64,000 nt of DNA from Symsagittifera roscoffensis (GCF_963678635.1 NC_087071.1:11485088-11549087); one strand, 5' to 3'. Positions 33,811-46,230 are shown, counted from the stretch's first letter. A program made the numbers and translations. Notes: generated by a model from the sequence alone, not told the origin.

Positions 33811-35839
33811 ATGTTCAATTTTCAACACTCTCAAATAACACAAAATGAATTCGACAAATTAGCCAAATTATTATTAAAATACCCAACAGGATATGCAACA
33901 TCTAAATTTGACGTTGGAAAAGTAAATTCATTATTACATTTACCTTTGAAAGCTGATGCAGTTTTCAAAAAACAAAGAGCAAGCAAAGTACCAATACTCT
34001 TACATGATAAGGTAAATAGATTACTCGAATTTTTCGAACAATATGAAATCATGTCTCCAGTAAATAAAGAAGAATAACCAAACGGAAATACCTTTATTAA
34101 CCCAATTATCATCCTGGCTAAAAGAGAATCACTCAAAATAGTTCTAGACGCTATATATCTCAATTCACTAATTGATGAATCTAAACGCAATTGGCCTATT
34201 GAACCTATTCAAGTAATTCTAACAAAAATATACGGTAAAAATTCCACAAATGCAGATATGAATAGTGCGTACAACCAAATGCCATTAGACGAACAATCAC
34301 GACGATTAACACAATTTGTTTTTGGAAATCAACAATACGAGTTTAATAGATCATTCTATGGAATATCCATAGGACCAGCAGCTTTTTCAGAGTAAAACTT
34401 TTAGACCACTCATACTCAAGAAAAATGCAAATACATACTTCGACGATGTTTTCCCGCAATCACAAACTGAAGATGAAATGTTTATATTTTTAGAACAATA
34501 TCATCAAATACTAAAAAACGAAAACATGAAAGCAGCCCCGGACAAATCACATTTTTTCCTAACACGCGTAAAGTTTCTTGGACACATTATTGAAAGAAAC
34601 ACTACAACTCCATTAAAATTGTCGCGCACAGACGCAATTCAAAACTGCAGCCACCAACAAATAAAAAGAAAAACCAAGAATTCTTTGGAATGTTAAACTT
34701 CTAGAGTAAATATGTATACAAGAAGCAATTATATTTAAGACCATTCTATAACATCCTTAGACAGCAAAATAACTTTGAATGGACAACAGAACATCAAACA
34801 CGATTTGAAGAAATCAGAAAACTCGTAACAGAACAAATATCAAATACAATTCCAGACCCAAATCAGCCAATTTATGCAATGTGCGATGCTTCAAATTTTG
34901 GCATCGGCGCAGCATTGTTACAATCACACAATGGAACGCATAAAATGAATCTTATATCAGCAAATTTTCGCTTATTTACACAAGCTGAATTACGATTCTC
35001 TACCCTTATGAGAGAATGCACAGCTATATTATATACACTTACAGAATACGAATTTTTGATACTTGGATCAAAACATCCAACAGTTTTATTTAGAGATCAC
35101 AAACCAATTATATTTCTATTTACACAAAAATCAAATCCAAATCATAGAGTTTACAGATTTCAATTAATCCTAACGAAATTTCCAAACTTAAATATAATTT
35201 GGACAGCAGGAAAAAACCTTGCATTACCAGATACACTAAGTAGAATACACCACCTGAACTACTCACACGAAAAACTACAGTTGAAATACCACAAATTATT
35301 AAATTTTATCTTGCAAAAAATGAAACATCACTACAATTAGAATGCAAATATGCAGTAAAGACTGACATATATCAATCTCAGTTAAATATTTTCCATTATT
35401 TCCCACGTTATTTAGATTGTCAAAATAACCACTATGAAGTTGATTTGTTAGGAACATCCACATTTAAACCAATTCCATATTCACATTGGATCAAGAATAA
35501 TACTCAACAAAAGCAAATTAAACAACAACCACGCAAAAAAGATCCTTTACATTAAAAGAAAAAGAAAATTTAACTGATACCATAAACTTATCAGGACCAT
35601 TACCAAATGATTTAAAATACACAATGAATCAAGTCTTGAACCTTCATGACCCACTTGACACAATCCCCCTATCAAAACTAGAAGTAGAAACCAATTTCTA
35701 CCACCAACAGAGACAATTACACAACAAAAAATATTACAAAAATTTCAAAACCTTGACCCTGTTAATAGACAACTCAAATTATGGCACAAAGATAAAACGA
35801 AACCAACAAAAGCTGATACAAGCATTTTAGGAAATAAAG
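33811..35839 (+). pseudogene. pol: Reverse transcriptase and RNase H, block B
   Basis: The RT N-terminal frame 33811-34077 is longer than in A because it lacks A's premature TGA (GGA here). The 7-bp deletion is at 34390 and YFDD at 34436-34447. RNase H frame 34879-35340 is open with the same acidic residues. In the linker one base is lost near 35545 (CCTTTACATTAA), so only the last 68 codons stay open. Confidence 0.75.
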
Positions 35840-37139
35840 CACTCCTCCGATATTTTAGAAAACTTAATCATGCTACTAAAAATGAAAACACAGATCTTCT
35901 AGAATACCAAACATATGATTCTAAAGTTTCCTGTCTTCCTTTAAGTATGATGTTGATTCATTCAACATATCACATACAGTAAAAACAAAAGGACACTCAG
36001 GATCAGAAAAGACATAATCAAATTTTACACAAATTTTTTACTTCCCAAACAATCCAATTTGGATTAAACCAATATGCAACGATTGTATAATATTCCAATT
36101 GAATAAACCTTATCCAAATCAAAGACAAATCGCACAAAAACAAGATTTTAAAGGACAAAGTCTATATTTCAATCATAGAATTTCATTTGACACATAAGAA
36201 CCAATTTCACCATCCTCCGAAGGAAACTCTTATTTTATGGTCATTAATGATGCATTTACACACTACGTAGCACTCAACCCAGTACCACGTTGTAATGCGT
36301 ATTATGCACATACAAAACTTCAAGAACATTGGATAGCAAAATTCGGACTACCCGACATTCTAGTCACAGAGAACGGCACAGAATTTATTAACATTGGAAT
36401 CATCACACTAAGTCACCTATATAAAATTAAACACAAATCACGTACATCTCATGCACCTTGGACAAACGCATTAGTCGAAGGTATGAACCGTTCATTACTA
36501 GAATATCTTAGATGTATCATAAATGGAAATGATACACGATACACTGAATGGTCAGCAGATGTAAAATTATTCCCTTTATCTAATAATTCACAAATCACAA
36601 CAGCATTAGGAATGTCACCACACGAAACGATTTTTAATCAAAAACCACGAAAACCAATTATGTTCACAACAAATGCTCAAAACATTACACCAAGTTATTG
36701 TCAACCAAATAAAGTTTCAATATGTTATAATCTAACACTACACACGCATGATGAAGAGCACTTTCATCATCCACAAATTTTAAAATTATTTTACGGCACA
36801 CATACTGAATGGATATTAATTAGAGACAAAAAACATAATGAAATCTACCAAAAAGTAACAAAGAAATTGTTACAAAGGCAAAACAAAAGTAACCAAATTA
36901 ATTCACGCTTTATGCCAGCAACATATTTTAAAATAGGAACATTTGTTTTAACTCCCAATTTCAAAACACAAAAAGGAATTTCCAAAAATTTACAACCACT
37001 CCGAAAAGGACCAAATCAAATAATTGATAAACCCACCGAAGTAACATATAAACTTACTGACTCCAGTAAAAAAGAAATTGTTCAACACCGTAACAATCTA
37101 TTGCCTTATTATCCAAAAGAATACGCACTTCGAGAATAA
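35840..37139 (+). pseudogene. pol: Integrase with GPY-type C-terminus, block B
   Basis: The core has the TAA after ISFDT (36195-36197) and the Asp-to-Glu change (36369-36371), as in A. The 300-codon frame 36237-37139 is uninterrupted to the natural end. Its C-terminal part reads KIGTFVLTPNF, KGPNQIIDKPTEVTYKLTD and VQHRNNLLPYYPKE, matching the GPY/F domain of Ty3/gypsy integrases with Tyr replaced by Asn (GPN). It is the longest pol frame of the outer element. Confidence 0.75.
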
Positions 37140-37363
37140 ACTCAATTATATTCTTTTACAGGTTTAAAAACTATTCAGAACTATTCAAAAACGGAACAAA
37201 ATCAAAATACCGAAAGAAAAATGAGTATTAGAAAACAATTCAACAACAAAATTTAAACCACCAAATATCTTATACATCAGAAACAAAAACATCTCAAAAA
37301 GAAAGAAAAATAGAAAAATGACAGAAAAAAAATTACCACAGGATCAACAACCAAAATCTAAAC

Positions 37364-39591
37364 AATAGATCAAGAAATAATTCATACAACAGATCCAACT
37401 ATCAAAGACCCAATAACAGTTACTATCAAAAAACATCACAAAATAATTCACAAAATAGGAATCCAAACTATAACAATCAACAAAGAAATTATTCCCAATC
37501 CCCTCATAGGAATAATAACCATTATCTAGATTCACAAAACAAGTATAGAAGCAACACACCTAAACATCAAAGACAAATTAACCAAGTACACACAACTGAA
37601 GAAACAACTTCAGACCCCCCCCCCCCTCCCCGGTATCGATAACACAGAAAGTACTGAATTACAACTAAATCACATTAATTGTGAATCAACAGATAGCGAA
37701 AGTGATACGGATAACACCATCTCAGTCAATATGATAACAGTTGAAAATAACTATGAACCTATCATATATGAACAACCCTTCCATTCACACAATTACGAAA
37801 ATCATTTGGAACTTCTTCATGATTACTACACTAGACCTATGAGTAATAGTGTACCAGTAAAACAAGAAGAAAAAAAAATTAACACTAATCAAACCCGAAA
37901 AAGACGAAAGACAATGCTCAAGTACAAACCACATTTATTATAACATACGAAAAGAACTACCAAAAAAAAATTGGACTTTTCCATTTCTCTTAGAAAGTCC
38001 AAAAATAAAGAGTTTCAACCACCAGACCTTGAAATAGATTTTTAATCGACTCAGGAGCAGAACCAAATATCATCAATATTCCCACTTGGAATGAAATCAA
38101 AACATTACATCCAAACTTAATACCCATGAAAACAGCCAGTAAACTAGCAACAGCACAAGGCTCAACATTAAATATTTATGGAAAAATCCAACTTTTCCTT
38201 GTTCCCACTAGAACAATGGAACAAGACAAACTCTTAAACAAACCGTTTGAACAGACATTCCGCACAACGGATTTAAAACAGAATATCATTGGAATACCAT
38301 TTATAACTAAATTTATCCCAGCAATAAATATTTTAATTAGTAAAATACATATAAAAAATAAGTACACAAGAATGCAAAACACGTACACAAGAAAGCAATT
38401 TTTTCGAAGATTAAACAAACAACCGCCATTTTTCTCCAAATTTTACCCTATATACCAGCAGGAACAAAAATATCTGAAACCACTATCAGGAAATGTATAT
38501 AATTTCTCAATCAAACAAGTTCACCATTATGATAAAAACCAAAATAAACAACATATTTTTATGTCAGACCTTGAAATGAACCGATTCATAAATTTTTTAG
38601 ACTAACAATTTCATCCATAAAAGACATGAAACTTTCAAACTCTGATATTATTTCGTTACACGTACATAAGAATTCACCATACCAAATAACATTACCTTTA
38701 GGACTTTTAGGATACTGTGAAACAAGTGCAACAACTTCGCCCACAAACGAAGTAGCATTTCGAGTCAATAATATATTACAACTATTAGGCATATGTCAAT
38801 CAACGATTCTTGATGAAGAATTATCAATAAATAATATAAACAGCAACGGAAAAAAATACAGATTATTTCAAAAAAACACCCTATTTTAAACCAACATTTA
38901 AAATATCACAAAATACAGAAGAACAACAATATATCTTAAGAATGTTCAATTTTCAACACTCTCAAATAACACAAAACGAAATCGACAAATTAGCCAAATT
39001 ATTATTAAAATACCCAACAGTTTATGCACCATCTAAATTTGACGTTGGAAAAGTAAATTCACCATCTCATATTCCTTTGAAACCTGATGCAGTTTTCAAA
39101 AAACAAAGAGCAAGCAAAGTACCAATACACTTACTTGATAAGGTAAATAGATTACTCGAGTTTTTAGAACAATATGAAATCATATCTCCAGTAAATAAAG
39201 AAGAAACCCAGTAAATAAATCCTAGCCAAAAGAGAATCACTCAAAATAGTTCTAGACGCTAGATATCTCAATTCACTAATTGATGAATCTAAATGCAATT
39301 GGCCTATTGAACCCATTCAAGTAATTCTAACAAAAATATACGGTAAATATTTCACAAATGCAGATATGAATAGTGCGTCCAACAAAATGCCATTAGACGA
39401 ACAATCACGACGATTAACACAATTTGTTTTTGGAAGTCAACGATACGAATTTAATAGACTATTCTATGGAATATCTTTAGTTCAAGCAGCTTTCTCAGAG
39501 TAATATTTTTAGACCACTCATACTCAAGAAAAATGCAATTACATACTTCGACAATCAAATACTAAAAAACGAAAACATGAAAGCAGCCCCG
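37364..39591 (+). pseudogene. pol: Block C left part: gag tail, protease, RT start
   Basis: It starts in the Arg/Ser/Asn-rich gag tail (~37364-37610), passes the C12 tract, the acidic lead (37731-37943), DSGAEPNIIN (~38053; Ser to Pro) and a protease frame 38126-38605 that is the longest of the outer blocks (TAQGSTLNIYGKIQLFLVPTR segment and IIGIPFITKFIP). RT begins at 38942. The 7-bp deletion recurs at 39498, and the YFDD segment is deleted (~39551). It is interrupted at 39591 by the inner element and resumes at 58256. Confidence 0.7.
39588..39591. other. Left target-site duplication of inner element (CCCG)
   Basis: CCCG here and at 58256-58259. Blocks A and B have a single CCCG at the same RT position (GCAGCCCCGGACAAATC). 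Confidence 0.8.
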
Positions 39592-40002
39592 TGGAACCTG
39601 ATCTAAACTACATTTTATTATTGGATAAATTAGATATTTTATCACTATAAAATATTTAATATTAACAAATCATATTCCATCTAACTAACAACTCACTTAT
39701 TTGTAAGTGCTGACAATACTTGTAATTTCAGCACCAGAGAGATTTGAATTTAACTTAGAAATTAGTTACCTCTCTAAGAGAACTTCAGCAGTCGCAATAA
39801 GCCAGTATACTCTAGAACGATTGATCCTAGCAGAAGCTAGTAAAACACACTGAGACTAGAAGATATAAGAGTAAGATTAGGATCGGTATTAGACTAAGAA
39901 GTTGCACGACTCTATCCGGCCGAAAATAAGATAGCGTGACGAGCAGACGGTGTACCCTATCTGAAATTACTCTATGAGTTATACACCATACAACTTAACT
40001 CA
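39592..40002 (+). repeat. 5' LTR of the inner element
   Basis: Starts TGGAACCTGATCT and ends TTAACTCA, with TATAAAA at 39646-39652. It matches the 3' LTR (57854-58255) and, less closely, the outer LTR at 17454. Confidence 0.85.
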
Positions 40003-40004
40003 TT

Positions 40005-40022
40005 TGGTGCGACCACAAATCT
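40005..40022 (+). other. Primer-binding site, inner element
   Basis: TGGTGCGACCACAAATCTCG two bases after the LTR, the same first ten bases as in the outer element. Confidence 0.6.
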
Positions 40023-40126
40023 CGAAAAAAGACCTCAAAAAACAAAATAGCTTAGAATTAACCAAAAATAGATTAGAAACTAGACAAAACATTTTCAAAA
40101 TGTAACACGACAATAACTTAATTGAA

Positions 40127-40333
40127 ATGTCTCTACGACTCAACAGATCAGAGCCGAAATTCCGCACAATACGAGAACTACTCGGTATTCGAAAAAGACC
40201 TCGGACAAGAGACGACATACGACTACATAGAAACTTACCATTTAGTTTGATGGTCGTACGGCAAAAGCCAACACAAACTTTTATATTTAGAATCTTACTA
40301 GCAATGAATTTAGATTTTCATTCGCAAACATAA
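40127..40333 (+). CDS. Arg-rich leader ORF
   Basis: A 68-codon open frame in the 5' leader, 125 bases after the LTR. The N-terminal half is very basic (LLGIRKRPRTRDDIRLHR, residues ~18-35), the second half more hydrophobic. The outer element has the same stretch at ~17965-18125 with substitutions that keep many Arg codons but with stops and without the ATG. It could be a small nuclear or RNA-binding peptide or chance; an upstream ORF in a retroelement leader may also affect gag translation. No family recognised. Confidence 0.35.
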   Translation: MSLRLNRSEPKFRTIRELLGIRKRPRTRDDIRLHRNLPFSLMVVRQKPTQTFIFRILLAMNLDFHSQT

Positions 40334-41257
40334 AATCCTTGAAGGAAATCTTCAATGATTATTTCAGGCGCTAGATAAAATTATTATTGTTCAATAAAGA
40401 TTGATAAAAACATCTCAAATCGTTCCCTCCAATTCTGCAGTAATATATAAAACATTTGAAAAAAAATTTATTGAAAACAAAAATTAAAATTAGTAGCATG
40501 ACAATAAATTGTTAGTACATATAAATCATCCTGTTGTTCCAGCTTTATCACATAAACATAACAGCAATCACAAATCAACTTAAATCATCAAAAGATAAAA
40601 CCTTTTACCAAATAAATTTAACTTATGTTAAACGTAAGTTTATTTAATCGTAAACCATATCATCAAGGCTTTCCTTGGATCTAAATCAATTTTCTATCTT
40701 TTAAATTTTAAATTTTGATCATCAACTTTTATTCTTGGATTGAAAAGAACAATTTTGTTCTCCATCATCCACTTATCAAGTGTCTAACGACCCCAAACGT
40801 GGATTCACTATCCAACCTTTTCAAAAGACCCAGAACTAATAGAAATTTTTTAATCACGCTAACCATTCATATTGGGCTAAACAGTGAAGAACTTCGGTTA
40901 TTCATCCTTCACTTGAACCCTCCTATTACCTGACCTAGGATGAATCTTAAACTTACTAAGTTTAAAATAGTATCTAACGAACTACTTGTGTTCTATTTAT
41001 ACCTGAACCTTGTGGATCGATTTATCATTCTCCAACCCTTGAACACAATCACTACCCCTAAGTAAGGTTAAGTAAGTTAACACCTTAACTTAGACTAGCC
41101 ACGAGAAAGTACAAATCAGTCTCCGGAACTGATATTGTTTTTTCTCCAACCCTGAACAAAAAAGACCCAGGTTAAGCTAACCAAAAAATCGTAAGGACTA
41201 ACAGTCTAGGAAAAATAAAATCACTAATAACTTCTTGCATCCCTCATCCTAAACCTT
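40334..41257. other. Leader of the inner element, remainder
   Basis: No gene seen. It is colinear with 18140-19230 of the outer element without the duplications found there. Confidence 0.5.
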
Positions 41258-41728
41258 ATGTCATTGAAAAATTTAGGAAATAAACAAACCATCGTATTAC
41301 ACAAATTGTGAAATAGACAACCAAACCTATGATCTTGTAATAACTCGCATACACAAAACAGTTGGATACATTCGATCAAAACGACAAACAATAAAAAGAC
41401 TAAAAAGAAAAATTATAAGTAAACAAAGACAGATAACACGAAAAAGATTTTCAAAAATAAAATTGCATTCTCCGAATCAGAATTCAGTAGTCTAGACGCA
41501 CTATACAAATTACAAGAATCAGTAAACAAAAATTGCCCAATCCATGATCAGTTATATTTTTCCGATTCAGAAACAACTTCAAACTCATCAAAAAGAGGAA
41601 AAAGAAGAATAAAAAAGTTATATAAACACAAACCAGTACATCTATACAATTGGAATCAACCAATTAGACATGTTGATAATTATATATTAACAGTCATCAA
41701 ACGAAAAAATGAGCAACACTCAAAGTGA
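41258..41728 (+). pseudogene. ORF0 (pre-gag) remnant, inner element
   Basis: It starts MSLKNLGNKQ, changes frame twice and ends at TGA 41726-41728, 20 bases inside gag (ATG 41709). Recognisable parts: GYIRSKRQTIKRLKRKI (basic), SKQRQITRKRFSK, SLDALYKLQESV, CPIHDQLYFSDSETTS, RGKRRIKKLYKHKP and NWNQPIRHVDNYILTVIK. The outer element's Trp position is a stop (LYN, stop, NQPIRH). The diverged codons with kept residues in both lineages argue that this was a real basic protein of ~150 residues. Confidence 0.5.
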
Positions 41729-43533
41729 CGAAAGTCCAGACGGAGAAGCAGTTTTTCCCTTTGTTATAAATTCGCCCTGTGATAAAGGACAAACACGATT
41801 TTGCAAAAACTTACTCGTAAATTTGTTTGAGCCAGGAATCAGTCCATGCAAACCAGAATTCCCAGATATAAAAATCAAAAGACAAATTATAGAACATTAT
41901 TTGTCAGACATTTGTCACCTAACACAACAGTACGGAATCTACACTATAGAAATCAGTACACCAAGAACACTTCATGGCAAATATGTTATCCAAACAGGCG
42001 ATATTGATTTAGAATTTTCAAAAGTATTCACAGAATATATCAAAAGCATACAATACCAAAACTCACAGAGAGCACACTCAATATTCACCAACGAAGTTTT
42101 TGCAAAAATATATAGTAATATATCTATATTAGAAAACTAGAAGCTCAAAGTACATCATCAGTCCAAACATCAAAACATACAAAAGTAGGAAACAAAATTG
42201 TGGCATTTTCAACATTTTTAAACGCAATCCGTGAAAATTTTACCAATAACGATGTCTCACAAAACACTAAACATGATTTTTCAAAAATTACTAGCATGGT
42301 TCACAATTGATTATTTTACACATAAAATCGACTGAATTGAACAAGCAAGAAAAACCTTTAGACCCCGACCCCAAAGTACCAATGACGACACTGTCATTGC
42401 GGAACAATCAGATTATTTTTGGGACCCTGAATGATCTCATCCAGCATTTTTAAATTCTCCCGCAGATATCTCAAGTCAAGCAATAAGTACAATATCTTTT
42501 CACAAAGATTATGTAAAAATAACACCACTAACGATTGATGCAACACCTTTAAATTATAATACATTTTTACCTGATACACGAAATAACAGCTTAAAATCAA
42601 CAGTTATACATTATGGAAATCTCAATGGAACTAGAAAGCTTACACAACAAGATATTCAAACACCATCACACTTCATAATTGAAGAAATAGTTCAAACAAA
42701 AGTAACAACTACTCAACAAAGTATCTCACCATACGTCCAAACCTCACAACACCGAAAAATACAAATACATCACTACCACAAGTAACCTTACAATCGACCC
42801 TTAAACCTTCGGTTGCTCCAAAACAATCACATATGGACTATCAGGCATATAGACCAATGACAAAACCGTCAAAAACACGAAAAACGTTCACAAGAAACAC
42901 TTTTGCAGAACACAACTATAATTATGCACATCAATCAAAAACAAATCAAACCCCCCAAAAAAACATGCTAAACCTAAACCACGTATGTTCTCATTATTGG
43001 AATCTACCAAATACATCGACCAATTCAGTAAATTTCCCAGATAATCCACATCCTCCACAGGATCATAGTAAAAATTACCCATTTTTTCAACAAAATATTA
43101 ATAAACAACAAACACCTTATTACACAAATTACTTATCATCTGATGTTGATGATTATCATCAACCCGACATTTTGCACCATATACACAAGAATATTGCAAA
43201 CAAAGACCGCGACAATCTCAACCATCCCAAAATATGAAAATTTACTTACAAGATCCAGCAGATATGCAGAATCAACAACCAATGCATATACAAAACTCAA
43301 TTAACCAACAATCTTATCACCCTATACAACAACAAAACCCAATGACTATGCATTCCTACTAACCAAATCAAATGCAATATGATAGGCCGCTACCATATTA
43401 CCTCCAGCAACATGAAATAACAAAAAATCATTTTACAATTTTCTCGCAAACAACAAACGCCGCAGAGTCACTCCAAATGACGATGAATCCATATTGAAAG
43501 CGAGGACCGTCAATAACATCCAATAAACCATTA
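41709..43533 (+). pseudogene. gag: Gag N-terminal half, inner element
   Basis: The first 143 codons (41709-42140) are open: SPDGEAVFPFVINSP, CKPEFPDIKIKRQIIEHYL, QQYGIYTIEISTPR, YVIQTGDIDLEFSKV. This is a matrix-like region also seen in broken form in blocks A and B. Then frames change: ARKTFRPRPQSTNDDTV (~42345), DYVKITPLTIDATPL (~42505), and a Gln/Asn/Pro-rich stretch up to the capsid frame at 43534. No known matrix fold is identified. Confidence 0.55.
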
Positions 43534-44763
43534 ATGCTATTCACAGGAGCAGGCCCTGAATACTCAGTAGAAGATTGCCTAAATGCAGCCACAGCAAATT
43601 TAATTTTAAATGTAGGACCCGAACCAATTATTACGCCACTCCATCAAAATTGGATACATAGACGCACAGCATTAATACAAACAACACTAGATGGCGCAGC
43701 CCAAAATTGGTTTTCAGTACTACCTATAGACATAAAATCAGATTGGAAAAGATTCACACAAGAAATTTCGAAAATATTTGATTCTGAAAGAAACAAACAA
43801 CATCAAAGAGTTTTATGCAACGAAATTCGCAGATTACCAAATGAAACAATTAAACAATTAGCAGTTCGAATCGAAACACTAGTTGGGAAAGCTTATTCAC
43901 TCAATACACATGATTACAAAAACGCAAAAATGACAAAAATTTTAATGATGATCTTAACACCTCAATTAAGGAAAATAGCTATAAAAAAGAGAGCATCTCA
44001 TCCTTCCTCAATTCGAGAACCAGATTTAGAATTTAGATTTAGAAAATCAGATTGGAAAAGATTCACACAAGAAATTTCGAAAATATTTGATTCTGAAAGA
44101 AACAAACAACATCAAAGAGTTTTATGCAACGAAATTCGCAGATTACCAAATGAAACAATTAAACAATTAGCAGTTCGAATCGAAACACTAGTTGGGAAAG
44201 CATATTCACTCAATACACATGATTACAAAAACGCAAAAATGACAAAAACTTTAATGATGATCTTAACACCTCAATTAAGGAAAATAGCTATAAAAAAGAG
44301 AGCATCTCATCCTTCCTCAATTGGAGAACCAGATTTAGAATTTAGAAAGTTAGTAGATAAATTAGAACTAGCAGAAATCACAATGAAACTTGAAGAAACA
44401 GAAAATCTAAAACTACACTATGGTAATCAGATCAAAACAAATACTACACATATAAATAACACACAAGGATCAGATACAGACCTGATTGAAAAAATCACTG
44501 AAATATTAAAAATCTATGAAAAGAACCCAAACTTTAAAGGCAAACCATCTTTCAAAAAATGGTGTAATTATTGCCGACGATACGGACACAGTATTGCCGA
44601 ATCTAGACAAAAACAACAAGACAATCAGAATAAACCTCAAAAGCACAAAGAACCAAATAAGTCATTCTATCAATATATGAAAAAAGATCAAAACCTACCA
44701 AACAAGAATATATACAGTAATAATAGCTCTGGAAAACCACAGGCAACTCAAATTAGTCAATAA
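43534..44763 (+). CDS. gag: Gag capsid-nucleocapsid frame, inner element (409 codons)
   Basis: Open for 409 codons. Capsid-like part: YSVEDCLNAATANLIL, LDGAAQNWFSVLPIDI, DWKRFTQEISKIFDSERN, CNEIRRLPNETIKQLAVRIE, as in Ty3/gypsy gag. A 103-residue in-frame duplication (43741-44049 repeated as 44050-44358) doubles the second capsid half. A zinc knuckle follows (CNYCRRYGHSIAES) in which the last Cys is Ser (codon 44602-44604; the outer blocks keep Cys). Despite the open frame, the duplication and lost Cys suggest a non-functional product. Confidence 0.75.
   Translation: MLFTGAGPEYSVEDCLNAATANLILNVGPEPIITPLHQNWIHRRTALIQTTLDGAAQNWFSVLPIDIKSDWKRFTQEISKIFDSERNKQHQRVLCNEIRRLPNETIKQLAVRIETLVGKAYSLNTHDYKNAKMTKILMMILTPQLRKIAIKKRASHPSSIREPDLEFRFRKSDWKRFTQEISKIFDSERNKQHQRVLCNEIRRLPNETIKQLAVRIETLVGKAYSLNTHDYKNAKMTKTLMMILTPQLRKIAIKKRASHPSSIGEPDLEFRKLVDKLELAEITMKLEETENLKLHYGNQIKTNTTHINNTQGSDTDLIEKITEILKIYEKNPNFKGKPSFKKWCNYCRRYGHSIAESRQKQQDNQNKPQKHKEPNKSFYQYMKKDQNLPNKNIYSNNSSGKPQATQISQ
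43741..44358. repeat. 309-bp in-frame tandem duplication in gag
   Basis: The sequence starting GATTGGAAAAGATTCACACA at 43741 recurs at 44050 with only a few differences over 309 bp (for example AAAATT/AAAACT in the Met-Thr-Lys region). Outer blocks have one unit. Confidence 0.9.
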
Positions 44764-45410
44764 ATCAATCACCATATAACTCCAGTTATAGAGGTAGATC
44801 GGCCGAACAAATAAATTCACGAAACTTCTCACAAAATAGATATAGTCCATCAAATAGCCAAAATAACCAAAATAGAAATAACTATTCACGATCGAATTCA
44901 AACACAACAGATTTTATTTCTGCATCCAGTTCCCATTCAAACCCAAGGAATAGACACTATTCCAATAATAGATCACGAAATTCATTATACTTTAGAAATA
45001 GAAACTATTCAAAAAAAAGGAATAGAAGTTATTCCAACAATTGAAATCAGAACTATCCAAACAACAGATCAAGGAATAACTCATATAATAGATCAAATTA
45101 TCAAAGATCAAATGATAACTATCATAACAGATCACGAAATAATTCACATACCGAAACTCGAGCTACAACAATAGATACAGAAACTATTCCCAGTCACCCC
45201 ATAGGAATAATAACCGTTACCCCGATTCTAAACATCGATACAGAAGTAACACATCAAAGCATCAAAGACATATCAATCAAGTGCAAACAAATGAAGAAAC
45301 AACTTCAGACCACCCAGGTATTGATAACACAGAAAATCATGAATTACAATTAAACCAGATTAATTGAGAATCAACAGACACTGAAAGTGATACAGATAAT
45401 ACCATCTCAG
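44764..45410 (+). pseudogene. gag: Arg/Ser/Asn-rich gag tail, inner element
   Basis: After a TAA at 44761 the same frame continues with a low-complexity tail of NRSRN, SYNRSNYQR and NYSNN-type words to ~45170, broken by a few stops. In outer blocks the equivalent tail is also read in the knuckle frame. Such RNA-binding tails follow nucleocapsid zinc knuckles. From ~45300 an acidic Asp/Ser stretch (TDTESDTDNT) leads into the protease. Confidence 0.5.
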
Positions 45411-45415
45411 TAAAT

Positions 45416-46230
45416 ATGAGAACAGTCAAAAACGACTATGAACCTATCTTATATGAACAACCCTTTAGTTCACACATATACGAAAATCAATTGGAACTTC
45501 TTCAAAATTGTTACATTAGATCCATTAATAACAATACGCGAACTGCACAAGAAGTAAACGAAATTAACACTGTAATTAAACCTGACAAAAAAGACGAAGT
45601 ACAATGCAAAATATACAAAAAGACGTAAGTACAAAATATACAAAAAGAACAACCAAGAGAAAAAATTTGGACAATCCCATTTCTCTTAGAGAGCCCAAGA
45701 AGTAAAGTATTTCAACCACCAGATCTTGAAATTGATTTTTTAATCGACTCAGGAGCAGAATCAAATATCATTAACATTCCCACATGGAATGAAATCAAGA
45801 CGCTGCATCCAAATTTAACACCTCTTGAAATATCTAGTAAACTAGCCCCAGCACAAGGATCAACATTAGTAAAGTATGGAAAAATCCAACTATTCCTTGT
45901 TCCCACAAGAACAATGGAACAAAACAAAATTTTGAACAAGCCATTCAAACAAACATTTCATATTACTGATATTAAACAGATTATCATTGGTATACCGTTT
46001 ATAACTAAATATATACCAACAATAAACATCTTAAATAGTAAAATTCATATCAAAGATAAAGATACAAAAACGGAAAACACAGCCTTAACATTCTTTCAAA
46101 GATTAAACAAACAACCACCATTTTTCTCAAAATTTTACCCCATTTATAATCAAGAACGGAAACACCTGAAACCACTATCAGGAAACGTATATAGCTTTTC
46201 AATAAAAACAAGTTCATGAGTATGACAAAA
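45416..46230 (+). pseudogene. pol: Aspartic protease (retropepsin), inner element
   Basis: A lead frame (45416-45628) contains YENQLELLQNCY. The active site reads FLIDSGAESNIINIPTWNEIK with Asp-Ser-Gly codons 45746-45754. After a frame change, AQGSTLVKYGKIQLFLVPTR, then IIIGIPFITKYIPTINI (the hydrophobic-hydrophobic-Gly strand of retropepsins, ~45985) and FFQRLNKQPPFFSKF follow (45914-46219). It would cut the gag-pol polyprotein. Only one or two indels separate the parts. Confidence 0.7.

Larger units (their letters stand above)
28822..37363 (+). mobile_element. Block B of the outer element
   Basis: A direct repeat of block A that continues beyond the A cut through the integrase C-terminus and ~220 bases of the following region. 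At ~37363 (TCTAAACA|ATAGATCAAG) it joins the gag tail of block C. It carries the same lesions as A: the 10-bp gag duplication, short T-run in protease, 7-bp RT deletion, YFDD, and integrase stop and Asp-to-Glu. Confidence 0.8.
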
